Part shown: positions 1 through 9,380 of the stretch, in pieces
Layout: the number at the start of each line of letters is the position of its first letter
How positions within the stretch are numbered: the first letter of the stretch is position 1
From: an uncultured Opitutia bacterium
GTDB taxonomy: Bacteria; Verrucomicrobiota; Verrucomicrobiia; Opitutales; Opitutaceae
Length of the DNA stretch: 64,000 nt
Assembly: GCA_903877135.1 (NCBI GenBank)
Contig: CAIRCN010000010.1
Coordinates: 100,241 to 164,240 of the forward strand
Direction of reading: 5' to 3'
Made by a program: the position numbers and the translations under genes
The notes under the pieces: generated by a model
What the model saw: only the letters and a program-made list of their open reading frames with translations
Database searches by the model: none
What the model was told of the DNA's origin: nothing

Positions 1-74
1 GACGTCAGACCCTGAATCGGGTTCAGGCCGCGCGCATGGGCAATGTTGAACGTGACGAGGCGCAAGCGCGACAT
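1..74 (-). CDS. 5' end of an endonuclease/exonuclease/phosphatase-family protein (partial)
   Basis: Only the first 24 codons lie in the window; the gene runs off the left edge. The translation from the ATG at 72-74 begins MSRLRLVTFNIAHARG and continues LNPIQGLT. The hydrophobic strand followed by TFNI and a small basic segment is typical of the first beta strand of the EEP fold, where the Asn binds the catalytic metal. This family contains DNases, phosphatases and sphingomyelinases, so no substrate can be given. The same frame stays open upstream of this ATG (a hydrophobic stretch over about 75-130), so a longer start with a membrane segment is possible. Confidence 0.5.
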   Translation of the reverse strand, partial: MSRLRLVTFNIAHARGLNPIQGLT

Positions 75-335
75 GAGCAGGCCGAGCGTAAAACCCAGCG
101 GCCATGACGCAACGGCAAAGCCGGGGACGATACGTTGCGGGAGTGGCTCAAACTTGCCAGATACGGACGGGAGAGTCGACGGAAATCACGGACATCCTGA
201 GAAAAAGCATAGGCCTTAGACCCTCATTGATAACCAGTCACGTAATACAACAACCTGATGCAGAATCCTACAGGCTATGAACTTTGGTTAAATTTCATCA
301 ACATGCTCTGATTTAGGTGTTAACGAAACAACACT
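75..335. other. intergenic region, no gene seen
   Basis: This is the gap between the fumarase stop codon and the leftmost partial gene, both on the minus strand. The part from about 215 to 335 is clearly more AT-rich than its surroundings and probably holds the promoter of the leftmost gene and the end of the fumarase transcript. I found no convincing stem-loop with a T-run here. Confidence 0.4.
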
Positions 336-1973
336 CTAGTTTATTTTACAAATGTTACATAGGTCATTTAAGAAGTCATTGCCCTTGTCGTCAACGAGGA
401 TGAATGCCGGGAAATCCTTCACCTCGATTTTCCACACCGCCTCCATGCCCAGTTCGGGATACTCGAGCACCTCGACTTTTTTGATGTTTTCCTTGGCGAG
501 AATCGCCGCCGGCCCGCCGATGCTGCCGAGATAAAACCCGCCGTGTTTCTTGCATGCATCGGTCACCGTTTTGCTGCGATTGCCCTTCGCGAGCATGATC
601 ATCGAGCCGCCGTTCGCCTGGAACAGATCAACGTAGCTGTCCATCCGGCCCGCGGTCGTCGGCCCGAACGATCCCGACGCGTAGCCCTTGGGCGTCTTCG
701 CCGGTCCCGCGTAGTAGACCGCGTGATCCTTGAGATATTGCGGCAAACCCTGACCGGCTTCGATGCGCTCCTTCAGCTTTGCGTGCGCGATGTCGCGCGC
801 GACAATCAGCGGACCGGTCAACGAGAGGCGCGTCGTCACGGGATACTTCGAGAGTTCGGCGAGAATAGCTTTCATCGGCCGGTTGAGATCGACCCGCACG
901 ATGTTGTTGTCCTTCCACAGGCGGGCCGCCGCGGGAATGAAGCGGCCGGGGTTGGTTTCCATTTTCTCGAGGAAGATGCCGTCCTTGGTGATCTTCGCCT
1001 TGATGTTGCGGTCGGCGGTGCAGGAGACACCCATTGCGACCGGGCAGCTCGCACCATGGCGCGGCAGGCGCACGACTCGCGCATCGATCGCAAAATATTT
1101 TCCGCCGAACTGAGCGCCGAGGCCCGTCGCCCGCGCGATTTCCATGACCTTCGCCTCCATCGCGAGGTCGCGGAACGCCCGGCCGTGCTGATTGCCGGTG
1201 GTCGGCAGCGCATCGAGATATTTTGCCGAGGTGAGCTTCAGCGTCTTCATGCACGCCTCGGCGCTCGTGCCGCCAACGACGAACACGAGGTGGTAAGGCG
1301 GACACGCCGACGTGCCGAGGAGCGGAAGTTTGTCGGCAACAAATTTCTCGAAGCTCTTCGGGTTGAGCACCGCCTTGGTCTCCTGGAACAGAAACATCTT
1401 GTTCGCGGAGCCGCCGCCCTTGGCCACGAAAAGGAACTCGTATTTCGCGCCCTCTGTGGCGAGCACGTCGATCTGCGCGGGGAGATTCGTGCCGGTGTTC
1501 ACTTCCTTCCACATGTCGAGCGGCGCCGTCTGCGAATAGCGCAGGTTTTCCTTCGTGAAGCACTCGTAAACGCCCTTGGAAATCCACTCGGCGTCGTTCG
1601 CGCCGATCCACACCTGCTGGCCCTTCTTCGCCATGATGGCGGCGGTGCCCGTGTCCTGGCACATCGGCAGGATGCCCTCGGCGGAAATCTCGGCGTTCTT
1701 CAGGAACGTGAGTGCGACATAGCGATCGTTCGCCGACGCCTCGGGATCGTCGAGGATGGCGGCGATTTGCTCGAGATGCTTGGTCCGGAGCATGAACGCC
1801 GTGTCGTGAAACGCCTGCTGCGCCAGAAACGCGAGCGCCTCCGGCGCCACCTTTAGTATCTCGCGCCCCTCGAAGGTCGTCGTGCTGACACCCTCCTTCG
1901 AGAGCAGGCGATACTCGGTCGTATCATCGCCGAGGGGAAACGGTTCTTGGTAGAAAAACGGCGGCGTAGGCAT
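336..1973 (-). CDS. class I (iron-sulfur) fumarate hydratase
   Basis: The 545-residue product matches FumA/FumB of the class I fumarases in length (about 548 residues) and layout. It should catalyse the reversible hydration of fumarate to L-malate in the TCA cycle in the cytosol. Cys105 in PMCQDTGT, the Cys of [10 protein letters not shown] and those of [12 protein letters not shown] supply candidate ligands for the [4Fe-4S] cluster that activates substrate. The C-terminal part ([26 protein letters not shown]) is the beta domain of the family. It is a single gene with its own upstream region; the operon upstream on the same strand ends in a hairpin at 2037-2065. Oxygen sensitivity is expected from the family. 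The identification is secure; which of fumA/fumB it corresponds to is not meaningful here. Confidence 0.95.
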   Translation of the reverse strand: MPTPPFFYQEPFPLGDDTTEYRLLSKEGVSTTTFEGREILKVAPEALAFLAQQAFHDTAFMLRTKHLEQIAAILDDPEASANDRYVALTFLKNAEISAEGILPMCQDTGTAAIMAKKGQQVWIGANDAEWISKGVYECFTKENLRYSQTAPLDMWKEVNTGTNLPAQIDVLATEGAKYEFLFVAKGGGSANKMFLFQETKAVLNPKSFEKFVADKLPLLGTSACPPYHLVFVVGGTSAEACMKTLKLTSAKYLDALPTTGNQHGRAFRDLAMEAKVMEIARATGLGAQFGGKYFAIDARVVRLPRHGASCPVAMGVSCTADRNIKAKITKDGIFLEKMETNPGRFIPAAARLWKDNNIVRVDLNRPMKAILAELSKYPVTTRLSLTGPLIVARDIAHAKLKERIEAGQGLPQYLKDHAVYYAGPAKTPKGYASGSFGPTTAGRMDSYVDLFQANGGSMIMLAKGNRSKTVTDACKKHGGFYLGSIGGPAAILAKENIKKVEVLEYPELGMEAVWKIEVKDFPAFILVDDKGNDFLNDLCNICKIN

Positions 1974-2013
1974 ACCTCCAACTTGGCGGGAAACGCCGCC
2001 GAGACAAGCGGGC

Positions 2014-2033
2014 AGGCGGCCTCGCCGCCTTTT
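2014..2033 (+). terminator. GC-rich hairpin followed by TTTT on the + strand
   Basis: AGGCGGC (2014-2020) pairs with GCCGCCT (2024-2030) around a three-base loop, followed by a short T-run. No + strand gene ends here, so it would only stop antisense transcription; it may instead be part of a palindromic spacer. Confidence 0.3.
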
Positions 2034-2035
2034 GC

Positions 2036-2065
2036 AGAAAAAGTTGGCGGGCGCATTAGCCCGCC
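2036..2065 (-). terminator. rho-independent terminator of the kdsD-oxidoreductase operon
   Basis: GGCGGGC (2046-2052) pairs perfectly with GCCCGCC (2059-2065) around a six-base loop. Read on the minus strand the stem is followed by AACTTTTT. It lies just downstream of the oxidoreductase stop codon at 2081-2083 and upstream of the fumarase start, so it should separate the two transcripts. Confidence 0.6.
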
Positions 2066-2080
2066 GGGGCCGGACCTGTG

Positions 2081-3340
2081 CTACGGGTGAGCGGCCACCG
2101 CCATCGCGGCGATCACGGCATGGAAACGAGGCAGATCGGCCGCCGTCACCACTTCGCCCGGATCGCGCAGCCAGCCGTTGGCTCCGGGCCAGAGGCCGCG
2201 CACCAGAAATGCCTCCTGCGCAGCCTGTATCCCGGCGACATCGAGATAGTTCTTCTGCTCTTTCATCTCATGCACTCCCATCACGAGCGCCGCAGGAATG
2301 GGCGCGATGCGACCGCTGGAAACGTGAGCGAGATCGTTGAGCACTACGAAGGGGCGGGAATCGGCCAGCGTCGTGGCGGGCCGTGCGCTCTCGCCGCGCA
2401 GGTAACGGTAGTATTCGAGGTGGTTATCAGCTAGACCGTCGAACGTCTCCGGGGTGAGCCGCTCGACCTTCCCGTCGGTCCAGCGCACCTCCGCCTGTTG
2501 GCCGATGATGTAGCGCACGGTGGCCTTCTCGCACACGATCGTCTCGGTTTGCGAACTCGCGCCCGCGCAGGCGTGCGAGAGCGCGAAGCGCAGCGTCTCG
2601 CCGGCCGCCGTGTCAGCCTCGACAAAAAACGTGTCGGCCCCCTCGATGGCGTGGGCCCGGTAAAGCTCGGCGCGCACCGCCGTCGGCTGCGCCCAGCTGA
2701 AGAGCTGGTCGCGGCCGACCCAGAACAGCAGGTTGTGGACGAAGTGAGCGAGGGCGTTGCCGAAACAGGAGTCGAGCACGACGCGGCCGTCCATCATGAG
2801 CCGCCCGGCCCAATTGTTGCGCCGGAAATAGTCAGCCGGTCGCGGCCAGAGCGCGGCGAGCGTCGCCCCGCGCACGGCGCCGAACTCGCCGGCGAGGATG
2901 CGCGACTTCAGGGCCAGCCGCGTTTTCTCGATGATGAAATTGAAGCCGACGAGCGACGATTTTCTCGCCAGTCGGTCGCGGGTGATCATGTCCTCCAACT
3001 CCGCGTAATCGAGCGTCGGCGGTTTTTCGAGATAGACGGGCAGGCCGAGTTCGACGCCGGCGCGGTGCATATCCGCGTGCAGTTGGATCGGCGTGGGCAC
3101 GACCAGCATGTCGAGATCGTGGTGGCACGCTGCAAGCATCGCGCGATAGTCGTCGAACACGCGCACGCCGCGGCCAGCAAACCGCCAGCTTTCCCGCTGC
3201 GTGACAAACAATGGTGCATGTGGATCGCAGGTGCAGATGAGCTTCGCTTCGCCGCGCTCCTCGAGCCGGGCCACGGTGTTGTGGTGCCAGCCGGCGAAGC
3301 CCCCCATGCCGATGATCCCTATGCGCACCGGGTTCATCAT
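2081..3340 (-). CDS. Gfo/Idh/MocA-family NAD(P)-dependent oxidoreductase
   Basis: The 419-residue product has an N-terminal Rossmann fold ([17 protein letters not shown], a GxGGxxG nucleotide-binding loop at residues 9-16) and the family motif EKPPT at about residue 117. A longer alpha/beta C-terminal domain follows. Members oxidise or reduce sugars and sugar derivatives; the substrate cannot be read from the sequence. Its start codon overlaps the kdsD stop codon in an ATGA, so the two are translationally coupled. That placement suggests a role in making a nucleotide-sugar or surface polysaccharide component, but this is inference. The first two residues are both Met, so the start could be one codon later. 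Confidence 0.85.
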   Translation of the reverse strand: MMNPVRIGIIGMGGFAGWHHNTVARLEERGEAKLICTCDPHAPLFVTQRESWRFAGRGVRVFDDYRAMLAACHHDLDMLVVPTPIQLHADMHRAGVELGLPVYLEKPPTLDYAELEDMITRDRLARKSSLVGFNFIIEKTRLALKSRILAGEFGAVRGATLAALWPRPADYFRRNNWAGRLMMDGRVVLDSCFGNALAHFVHNLLFWVGRDQLFSWAQPTAVRAELYRAHAIEGADTFFVEADTAAGETLRFALSHACAGASSQTETIVCEKATVRYIIGQQAEVRWTDGKVERLTPETFDGLADNHLEYYRYLRGESARPATTLADSRPFVVLNDLAHVSSGRIAPIPAALVMGVHEMKEQKNYLDVAGIQAAQEAFLVRGLWPGANGWLRDPGEVVTAADLPRFHAVIAAMAVAAHP

Positions 3341-4323
3341 ACGATTTTGAGCTTGGGCAAATCCTGGCCGTCGATCAGCCCGACGGGCCGGCCGCGTGCG
3401 TCCACCACGATCAGGTCGTCAATCTTGTGCGCCTCGAATAGCCGCAGCGCATCGACGCCCAGCGCGTCCTGGGCAATGACCTTCGGGTTTTTTGTCATGA
3501 ACAGCGCCACCGGTTTCTGCAGGAAATCCGGCCCGGTCAGCGCGCTGCGGCGGAAATCGCCGTCGGTCAAAATGCCTGTGAGCCGGCCGGACTTCGCCTG
3601 CACGAGCGCGATGCTGCCCGATTTCGCCCGCGTCATCGTCAGAATCGCGTCCTGCGTCGTCACCGTCTCGGCGGCGACGGGCAGCCGGTCGCCCGTGCGC
3701 ATGATGTCGCGGACCTTGAGCAAGAGCGCCCCGATGTTACCGGCGGGATGGAATTTCGCAAAATCGTCGCGCGTGAAGCCGCGTTCCTCGAGGAGGACCA
3801 TCGCAAGCGCGTCGCCAAGCGCGAGGGCGGCGGTCGTGCTGGCAGTGGGGGCGAGCGCAAGCGGACAGGCCTCGCGGCGCACCCGGTAAAACAGGTGGTG
3901 CTCCGCGTTCTTCGCCAAGTCGGATTCTGGGTAGCCAGTGAACGCGACCAGTTTCACACCCACGCGCTTGAGCACGGGAATGAGCCGGAGGATCTCCTCG
4001 GTCTGGCCGCTGTTGCTCAGGAGGATCGCAAGGTCACCCTCGGCGCAGAGGCCGACATCCCCGTGCAGTGCCTGTGTGGCATCGAGGAAACACGAGTTGA
4101 CCCCGGTGCTGTTGAACGTGCCGGTGAGCTTCTGCGCAATATGCGCCGACTTGCCGACGCCGGTGAAGATGAGCTTGTTGCCAGCCGCGACGGTGGCGGC
4201 CACTGCACGGGCGGTTTCGACAAATTCAGCCCCTAAGCCCTTCGCAGTCTCGGCAAGCGCAGCTGCCTCGATGCGGATGCAGTCACGGGCACGGGCGAGG
4301 ACAGATTTAAGTTGCAGTGCCAT
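3337..4323 (-). CDS. kdsD: D-arabinose 5-phosphate isomerase (KpsF/GutQ family)
   Basis: The 328-residue protein has the SIS-CBS-CBS layout of KdsD. The SIS domain (about residues 45-180) carries GVGKSAH, a SNSGQTEE phosphosugar-binding loop and LAPTASTTAALALGDALA, all diagnostic of the family. Two CBS domains fill residues 205-328. It interconverts ribulose 5-phosphate and arabinose 5-phosphate, the first step to KDO for lipopolysaccharide, so the organism should have an LPS-bearing outer membrane. It is the first gene of a two-gene operon with the overlapping oxidoreductase. The 75-bp gap to the divergent lipoprotein gene at 4399 must contain both promoters. Confidence 0.93.
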   Translation of the reverse strand: MALQLKSVLARARDCIRIEAAALAETAKGLGAEFVETARAVAATVAAGNKLIFTGVGKSAHIAQKLTGTFNSTGVNSCFLDATQALHGDVGLCAEGDLAILLSNSGQTEEILRLIPVLKRVGVKLVAFTGYPESDLAKNAEHHLFYRVRREACPLALAPTASTTAALALGDALAMVLLEERGFTRDDFAKFHPAGNIGALLLKVRDIMRTGDRLPVAAETVTTQDAILTMTRAKSGSIALVQAKSGRLTGILTDGDFRRSALTGPDFLQKPVALFMTKNPKVIAQDALGVDALRLFEAHKIDDLIVVDARGRPVGLIDGQDLPKLKIV

Positions 4324-4398
4324 TTATAGTTTGAGTCGCCGAAGGAGAGTGGGAATTTACGGCGAACCGCTATTCGTTCAATCCCTTTCCCTCGTCAG

Positions 4399-5271
4399 AT
4401 GAGAATACGTTCCCTTGCCTCCGTTTGGCTGACTGCCGCACTTCTTTTGCTTGTGGCCGGCTGTGACCGTGGCGACGGCCCGAGCCTCTCCTCCGAGACC
4501 GACGAGCCCGGCTACCGGCAGGGCCAGCAACTCGCCAAGCAGGGCCGCACCCAGGAAGCGCTCTCCTCGTATCTCAAGGTCATTGCCAAACGTGGCGACG
4601 CTGCGCCCGAGTCGCACCTTGAGACGGGCCTCATCTACCTACAGAGCATCAAGGATCCGCTCGCGGCGATTTATCATTTCCGCAAGTATCTCGAACTGCA
4701 GCCCAACTCCCGGCAGGCAGTCTATGTGAAGGGTCTCGTGGACACCGCCAAACGCGAGTTCGCCCGCACCTTGCCCGCCCAGCCGCTCGAAAATCAGGCG
4801 GAACGGCTCGACAACCTCGACCAGATCGACCGCCTCCAACGGGAAAACGAGCAGCTGAAGGCTGAACTCTCCTCCCTCCGGTCGGGCGGTGCGCTCCCGA
4901 CCATCACCACCCGCGCGACTCTAGGCAGCCCCGATGCCGGGGAAAACCACCCGCCGCCGTTCGTCGCGCCGCAGGTCGGCGCCGAGGAGTCGCCCATCAA
5001 ACTCGACTCCGAACCGCCGAAGATCGTGGCCACCTTGCCACTCGCACAGGCGTCCCCGCAGTCGTCCGGTGGCGAACATGCGGTGCGGGCCAAGCCCACG
5101 CCGCCGTCGGGCACGCGCACCCACACCGTGCAACGGGGCGACACGCTGTTCAACCTCGCCCAACGCTACTACGGCTCCTCCTCGAAGTGGCGCGCAATCT
5201 ACGACGCCAACCGTGATCAGTTGCCCAGCCAGAACTCGCTCCGGATCCGTATGGTGTTGAAGATTCCCTGA
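4399..5271 (+). CDS. TPR and LysM domain lipoprotein
   Basis: The 290-residue product starts with a lipoprotein signal peptide ending in LLVAGC, with the lipidated Cys at residue 22. The residue after it is Asp, which in Enterobacteria retains lipoproteins in the inner membrane. Residues 35-100 look like TPR helices (EPGYRQGQQLAKQGRTQEAL and following). Residues 128-155 form a short coiled coil (DRLQRENEQLKAELSSL). A Pro-rich linker precedes a C-terminal LysM domain (about 240-290: HTVQRGDTLFNLAQRYYG) that binds peptidoglycan. It is probably a periplasmic protein tethered to a membrane and the cell wall. The next gene starts 3 bp after its stop, so they are cotranscribed, without an obvious functional link. 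Confidence 0.85.
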   Translation: MRIRSLASVWLTAALLLLVAGCDRGDGPSLSSETDEPGYRQGQQLAKQGRTQEALSSYLKVIAKRGDAAPESHLETGLIYLQSIKDPLAAIYHFRKYLELQPNSRQAVYVKGLVDTAKREFARTLPAQPLENQAERLDNLDQIDRLQRENEQLKAELSSLRSGGALPTITTRATLGSPDAGENHPPPFVAPQVGAEESPIKLDSEPPKIVATLPLAQASPQSSGGEHAVRAKPTPPSGTRTHTVQRGDTLFNLAQRYYGSSSKWRAIYDANRDQLPSQNSLRIRMVLKIP

Positions 5272-5274
5272 CGC

Positions 5275-6426
5275 ATGCCCGCCACCTCCCGCCGCACCTC
5301 CGTCTTCACGGAGTCGCTCATCCGTGAGATGTCGCGCGTCGCCGCGCGCCACGGCGCGATCAACCTCGCGCAGGGCTTCCCCGACTGGGATCCGCCCGCC
5401 GCGCTCGTGCAGGCGGCGAAGGACGCGATGGACGCGCACCGCCACCAATACGCCGTCACCTGGGGCTCCGCCGAATTGCGCACCGCCCTCGCCGCGAAAA
5501 TCACACGCTTCATGGGCGTGCCGGTCGACGCCGAGCGCGAACTCGTTGTTACCTGCGGCGCCACCGAGGCGATGATGGTGGCGATGCTGACCGTCTGCGA
5601 TCCGGGCGACCGCGTTGGTCTCTTCTCACCGTTCTACGAAAACTATTCAGCTGACGCGATCCTCACGGGCGCCACCCCGGTGCTCGTGCCGCTGCACCCG
5701 CCGCACTACCGCTTCGATCCGACGGAACTGCGCGCCGTCTTCGCAAGCGGGCTAAAGGCGTTTGTGCTCTGCAACCCGTCGAACCCCTGCGGGCGGGTCT
5801 TCACGCGCGAGGAACTCCTGCAGATCGCCGCGCTCGCGGAGGAATTCGACGTGTGGGTGCTGACCGACGAGGTTTACGAGCACATCGTGTTCGCGCCGCA
5901 CCGACACGTTTACTTCGCGACCCTCCCCGGCATGGCGAAACGCACGCTGATGTGCTCGTCGCTCTCAAAAACCTTTTCGATCACCGGCTGGCGGCTCGGC
6001 TACGTGCATGCCGCGCCGGAGGTCATCGCGCAGGCGCGCAAGGTCCACGACTTCCTCACCGTCGGCGCCGCCGCGCCGCTCCAGCACGCGGTCGTCACCG
6101 CGCTGAATTTTCCCGCGAGCTACTACGACGGGCTCTGCGCGGAATACGCCGCCTCGCGCGACGTGCTGCTCGGCTACCTCGACCAAACGGGCCTCAGCTA
6201 CACGCGACCCGAGGGCGCCTACTTCGTGATGGTGGACATTTCGCGCTTCGGCTACGCGAGCGACGTGGAGTTCGCGCATTGGATGACGCGCGAGATCGGC
6301 GTCGCGCCGGTGCCCGGCTCGAGTTTTTTTGCGCCCGGCGAGAATCGCTACATCCGGCTTAACTTCGCGAAAAAACCCGCGACGCTGCACGCCGCGGGCG
6401 AGAGATTGCTCAAGCTCAGGCGCTGA
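5275..6426 (+). CDS. class I/II PLP-dependent aminotransferase (methionine/kynurenine aminotransferase-like)
   Basis: The 383-residue protein is a fold-type I aminotransferase. It has the N-terminal AINLAQGFPDWDPP motif, the PLP-phosphate segment TCGATEAMM, NPSNPCGRVF, the PLP-ring Asp/Tyr in LTDEVYEHIVF and the Schiff-base Lys in SSLSKTFSITGWRLGY. The C-terminal Arg in NRYIRLNFAK binds the substrate carboxylate. The QGFPDW signature is shared with methionine and kynurenine/glutamine K transaminases; exact specificity cannot be assigned. It starts 3 bp after the lipoprotein gene, and its stop codon is separated by one base from the stop of the convergent class III transaminase gene. Confidence 0.88.
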   Translation: MPATSRRTSVFTESLIREMSRVAARHGAINLAQGFPDWDPPAALVQAAKDAMDAHRHQYAVTWGSAELRTALAAKITRFMGVPVDAERELVVTCGATEAMMVAMLTVCDPGDRVGLFSPFYENYSADAILTGATPVLVPLHPPHYRFDPTELRAVFASGLKAFVLCNPSNPCGRVFTREELLQIAALAEEFDVWVLTDEVYEHIVFAPHRHVYFATLPGMAKRTLMCSSLSKTFSITGWRLGYVHAAPEVIAQARKVHDFLTVGAAAPLQHAVVTALNFPASYYDGLCAEYAASRDVLLGYLDQTGLSYTRPEGAYFVMVDISRFGYASDVEFAHWMTREIGVAPVPGSSFFAPGENRYIRLNFAKKPATLHAAGERLLKLRR

Positions 6427-6427
6427 C

Positions 6428-7768
6428 TCAGAGCGCGCCGATCGCCTCGTCGAGGACGGCGAGGACGAAGTCGGCGTCGGCCTGCGTGATGTTCATCGGC
6501 GGGGCGAAGCGGATAGTCTGGCCCCAGAGGCCGCCTTTGCCGAGGAGCAGGCCGAGTTCGCGGGCGTTTTCCACGGCCTGCGCGCACTCTTCCTTGCCGG
6601 GCGCCTTGGTCGCGCGGTCCTTCACGAACTCAATGCCGAGCATCAGGCCCTTGCCTCGGACGTCGCCGATGACCGGGTATTTTCCCTTCAGCTTGTTCAG
6701 GCCAGCGAGGAGGTAGGTGCCGAGCTTCAGGCAATTTTCTTGCGTTTTTTCCTGTTCGATGACCTCGAGGACGGCTTTGCCAATGGCGCTGACGACGGGG
6801 TTGCCGCCGAAGGTGTTGAAGTGGACCTTTTGGGTCATCACAGCGGCGATCTTCGGCGTGGTGACGACGGCGGCGAGGGGCGCGCCGTTGCCGATGCCCT
6901 TGGCCATCGTGACGATGTCGGGGATGACACCCTGCGTCTCGAAGCCCCAGAAATGCGTGCCAGTGCGGCCGAAGCCCGTCTGGACCTCGTCGGCGATGCA
7001 GACGCCGCCGGCGGCGCGGACGTGAGCGTAGACCTGCTGGAGGTAGCCCTGGGGAAACTCGACGAAGCCGCCCACGCCCTGGATCGACTCGGCGATGAAC
7101 GCGGAGACCTTGCCGGGCGTGGCGTATTCGATGAGGTTCTTGACGTCGTCGGCGTATTTGCGACCGGCGTCGGGGTCGTCGTAGCCAAAGTTGCCGCGGT
7201 AGGGGTAGGGAGACTGCGCGTGGTGGACGCCGAAGGAGTGGGGCGTGTTGAATTTCCAGGTGCTGTGTGCGGTGAGGCCCATTGAGGCGGGGCTGCCGCC
7301 GTGGTAGGCGTTGCGGAGGGCGATGGCGTCGTAGTTGCCGGTGTAGAGGCGCGCCATGAGCATCGCGAGGTCGTTGGCCTCGGAGCCGGAGTTGACGAAG
7401 TAGCAGACCTTGAGGTCACCGGGCATCTTCGAGGCGAGTTTCTCCGCGTATTCCGCGATTTTCGGTTGGAGATAAATGGTGGTGGAGTGCTGGAGCGTGG
7501 CGTTCTGGGCGTTGGCGGCGGCGAGGACGTGCGGGTGGCAGTGACCGACGCTGACGGTCACGATGCCGCCGAGGCCGTCGAGGTAGCGTTTGCCGGTGTC
7601 GTCCCAGACATACTGCATTTTCCCCTCCACGATCATGATTGGCTGCTTGTAATAGAGGAAGAGGCCGGGGTTGAGGTATTGCTTGCGCAGCGCGAGCACG
7701 TGGTCGGCGGACGGGCCGGTATAGGGCGCGGGAGTGTGCGCGGTGGGAGGAAGAGGGATGGATTTCAT
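6428..7768 (-). CDS. class III aminotransferase (AGXT2 / beta-aminoisobutyrate:pyruvate type)
   Basis: I place the start at the ATG at 7766-7768 (protein begins [11 protein letters not shown]), giving 446 residues, the normal size for the class. The open frame upstream is unrelated and lies over the permease gene. The protein shows [16 protein letters not shown], the PLP-binding [12 protein letters not shown] and the Schiff-base Lys in [15 protein letters not shown] (about residue 289). It is most like AGXT2-type alanine:glyoxylate / beta-aminoisobutyrate transaminases. In this cluster the obvious substrates are beta-alanine from uracil and beta-aminoisobutyrate from thymine, giving (methyl)malonate semialdehyde for MmsA. 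It is the last gene of the minus-strand pyrimidine catabolic cluster; specificity is inferred from context. Confidence 0.9.
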   Translation of the reverse strand: MKSIPLPPTAHTPAPYTGPSADHVLALRKQYLNPGLFLYYKQPIMIVEGKMQYVWDDTGKRYLDGLGGIVTVSVGHCHPHVLAAANAQNATLQHSTTIYLQPKIAEYAEKLASKMPGDLKVCYFVNSGSEANDLAMLMARLYTGNYDAIALRNAYHGGSPASMGLTAHSTWKFNTPHSFGVHHAQSPYPYRGNFGYDDPDAGRKYADDVKNLIEYATPGKVSAFIAESIQGVGGFVEFPQGYLQQVYAHVRAAGGVCIADEVQTGFGRTGTHFWGFETQGVIPDIVTMAKGIGNGAPLAAVVTTPKIAAVMTQKVHFNTFGGNPVVSAIGKAVLEVIEQEKTQENCLKLGTYLLAGLNKLKGKYPVIGDVRGKGLMLGIEFVKDRATKAPGKEECAQAVENARELGLLLGKGGLWGQTIRFAPPMNITQADADFVLAVLDEAIGAL

Positions 7769-7809
7769 GGGACTAGTGAACAGCGAAATGGGGCGGGTGA
7801 CGAGCGGGT

Positions 7810-9318
7810 TCAGCCGCGGGGGGCGAGTTTCCGAAGGACGAGGTAGACGAGGAAGGCGACGCCGAAGCCGACGAACCAGGCGTAATTGTAGAGCGAGAGC
7901 AGGAACGGGGAAACGTGGGCGCCGTCGATGACCTTCACGTTCGCGAGGAAACCCGGCAGGCTCGGGAGCACGCCGACGGTGAAGGCCGCGATCGCGACGA
8001 GGCTGAAGCCGCCTTGGTAGCGATACTCGCCCTCGGGGAGGTAGAGGTTGAGCACGTCGAGGTGCCGGCGGCGCACGACGAAATAGTCGGCAATCATCAC
8101 ACCGCCGATCGGCCCGAGCAGGCCACTGTAGGCGATGAGCCAGGTGAAGATGTAGCCGTTGGGGTCGGCGACGAGTTTCCATGGCATCATCACGATGCCG
8201 ATGAGCCCAGTGATGAAGCCGCCGACGCGGAAGGAAATTTTTTTCGGCGCGAGGTGGGCAAAGTCGTTGGCAGGCGAGACGACGTTGGCGGCGATGTTGG
8301 TCGCAAGCGTGGCGATGCAGAGCGCGAGCATCGAGACGACGAGGAGCGCGGGATTCTTGAACCGCGTGAGCACGTCCACCGGGTCCCAGATTGTGGTGCC
8401 GTAGATGATCGTGGTGGCCGAGGTGACGGCGACGCCGATGAAGGCGTAGAGCGCCATGGTGGCCGGGAGGCCGACGAGCTGGCCGACGACTTGGTCGCGC
8501 TGCGTGTAGGCATAGCGCGAGAAGTCGGGGATGTTGAGCGAGAGCGTCGCCCAGAAGCCGACCATACCGGTGAGCGCCGGGAAGAAAAACGTCCAGAATT
8601 GTCCGGCCTTGGGCTGGCCGGCGTCGAAGGCGGAGGGCTGCGAGAGGATGGGGCCGAAGCCGCCGGCGTTGCGGTAGGCCCACCAGAGCAGAAGCAGGCC
8701 GAGGGCGATGAGGAGCGGCGCCTTGATGTTCAGGAGCACGCGGATGGTGTCGATGCCGCGCCAGATGACCCACATATTGATGCACCAAAAAAACAGGAAG
8801 CAGAGGAACTGCGCGCCCGTGATGCCGAGAAAATTGGCCGTCGAGCCCGACGCGAGCGACGGCCAGAAGACGGCGAGGATTTTGTAGATGGCGTTGCCGC
8901 CGATCCACGTCTGGATGCCGAACCAGCCGCAGGCGACGAGCGCGCGGAGAAGCGCGGGGAGGTTAGCGCCCGCGGTGCCGAACGAGGCGCGGCAGAAAAC
9001 GGGAAACGGAATGCCGTATTTCGTGCCGGCGTGGGCGTTGAGGATCATCGGCACCACGACGACCAAATTGCCGAGGAAGATGGTGACAATGGCCTGCGAC
9101 CAGTTCATGCCGCCGCCGATGAGCGACGAGGCGAGCATGTAGGTGGGGATGCACGCCGACATCGAGATCCACAGCGCGGCAAAGCTCAGCAGTCCCCACT
9201 TGCGCTGGGCGCGCGTAACGGGTGCGAGGTCGGCGTTGTAGAGGTGCGAGTGCTGGATTTGCGCGAGGTCAAACTCGACGTCGGGGGCGTTATGAACGAG
9301 GCCGGGGTTGGTGGGCAT
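7810..9318 (-). CDS. NCS1-family nucleobase/hydantoin:cation symporter
   Basis: The 502-residue protein is a polytopic membrane protein with about twelve predicted membrane helices and a hydrophilic N-terminus. [14 protein letters not shown] just before the first helix and the [50 protein letters not shown] region (quoted in parts) are characteristic of NCS1 permeases such as Mhp1, PucI and the plant and fungal uracil/allantoin carriers. It should import uracil, thymine or hydantoin-like compounds with Na+ or H+. It lies between the transaminase and dihydropyrimidinase genes in the same orientation, supporting a pyrimidine substrate. A palindromic repeat occupies the 62-bp gap on its upstream side. 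Confidence 0.92.
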   Translation of the reverse strand: MPTNPGLVHNAPDVEFDLAQIQHSHLYNADLAPVTRAQRKWGLLSFAALWISMSACIPTYMLASSLIGGGMNWSQAIVTIFLGNLVVVVPMILNAHAGTKYGIPFPVFCRASFGTAGANLPALLRALVACGWFGIQTWIGGNAIYKILAVFWPSLASGSTANFLGITGAQFLCFLFFWCINMWVIWRGIDTIRVLLNIKAPLLIALGLLLLWWAYRNAGGFGPILSQPSAFDAGQPKAGQFWTFFFPALTGMVGFWATLSLNIPDFSRYAYTQRDQVVGQLVGLPATMALYAFIGVAVTSATTIIYGTTIWDPVDVLTRFKNPALLVVSMLALCIATLATNIAANVVSPANDFAHLAPKKISFRVGGFITGLIGIVMMPWKLVADPNGYIFTWLIAYSGLLGPIGGVMIADYFVVRRRHLDVLNLYLPEGEYRYQGGFSLVAIAAFTVGVLPSLPGFLANVKVIDGAHVSPFLLSLYNYAWFVGFGVAFLVYLVLRKLAPRG

Positions 9319-9328
9319 GTTTGGGGTA

Positions 9329-9378
9329 GCGCCGGCTCCCAGCCGGCAGGGTTGAGATGGCCGGCTGGAAGCCGGCGC
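9329..9378. repeat. REP-like imperfect palindrome between hydA and the NCS1 permease gene
   Basis: The left arm GCGCCGGCTCCCAGCCGGC (9329-9347) pairs with the right arm GCCGGCTGGAAGCCGGCGC (9360-9378) over 19 positions with one mismatch and a 12-base loop. Each arm is itself built from GCCGGC blocks. The element ends two bases before the TAG stop codon of the dihydropyrimidinase gene. It could form a strong RNA hairpin between two cotranscribed genes but is not followed by a T-run. Confidence 0.7.
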
Positions 9379-9380
9379 AA

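Noticed and set aside
7769..8908. N-terminal extension of the class III transaminase frame
   Set aside because: The extension overlaps the NCS1 permease gene in another frame and is His/Arg/Pro-rich without family similarity; the transaminase starts at 7768.
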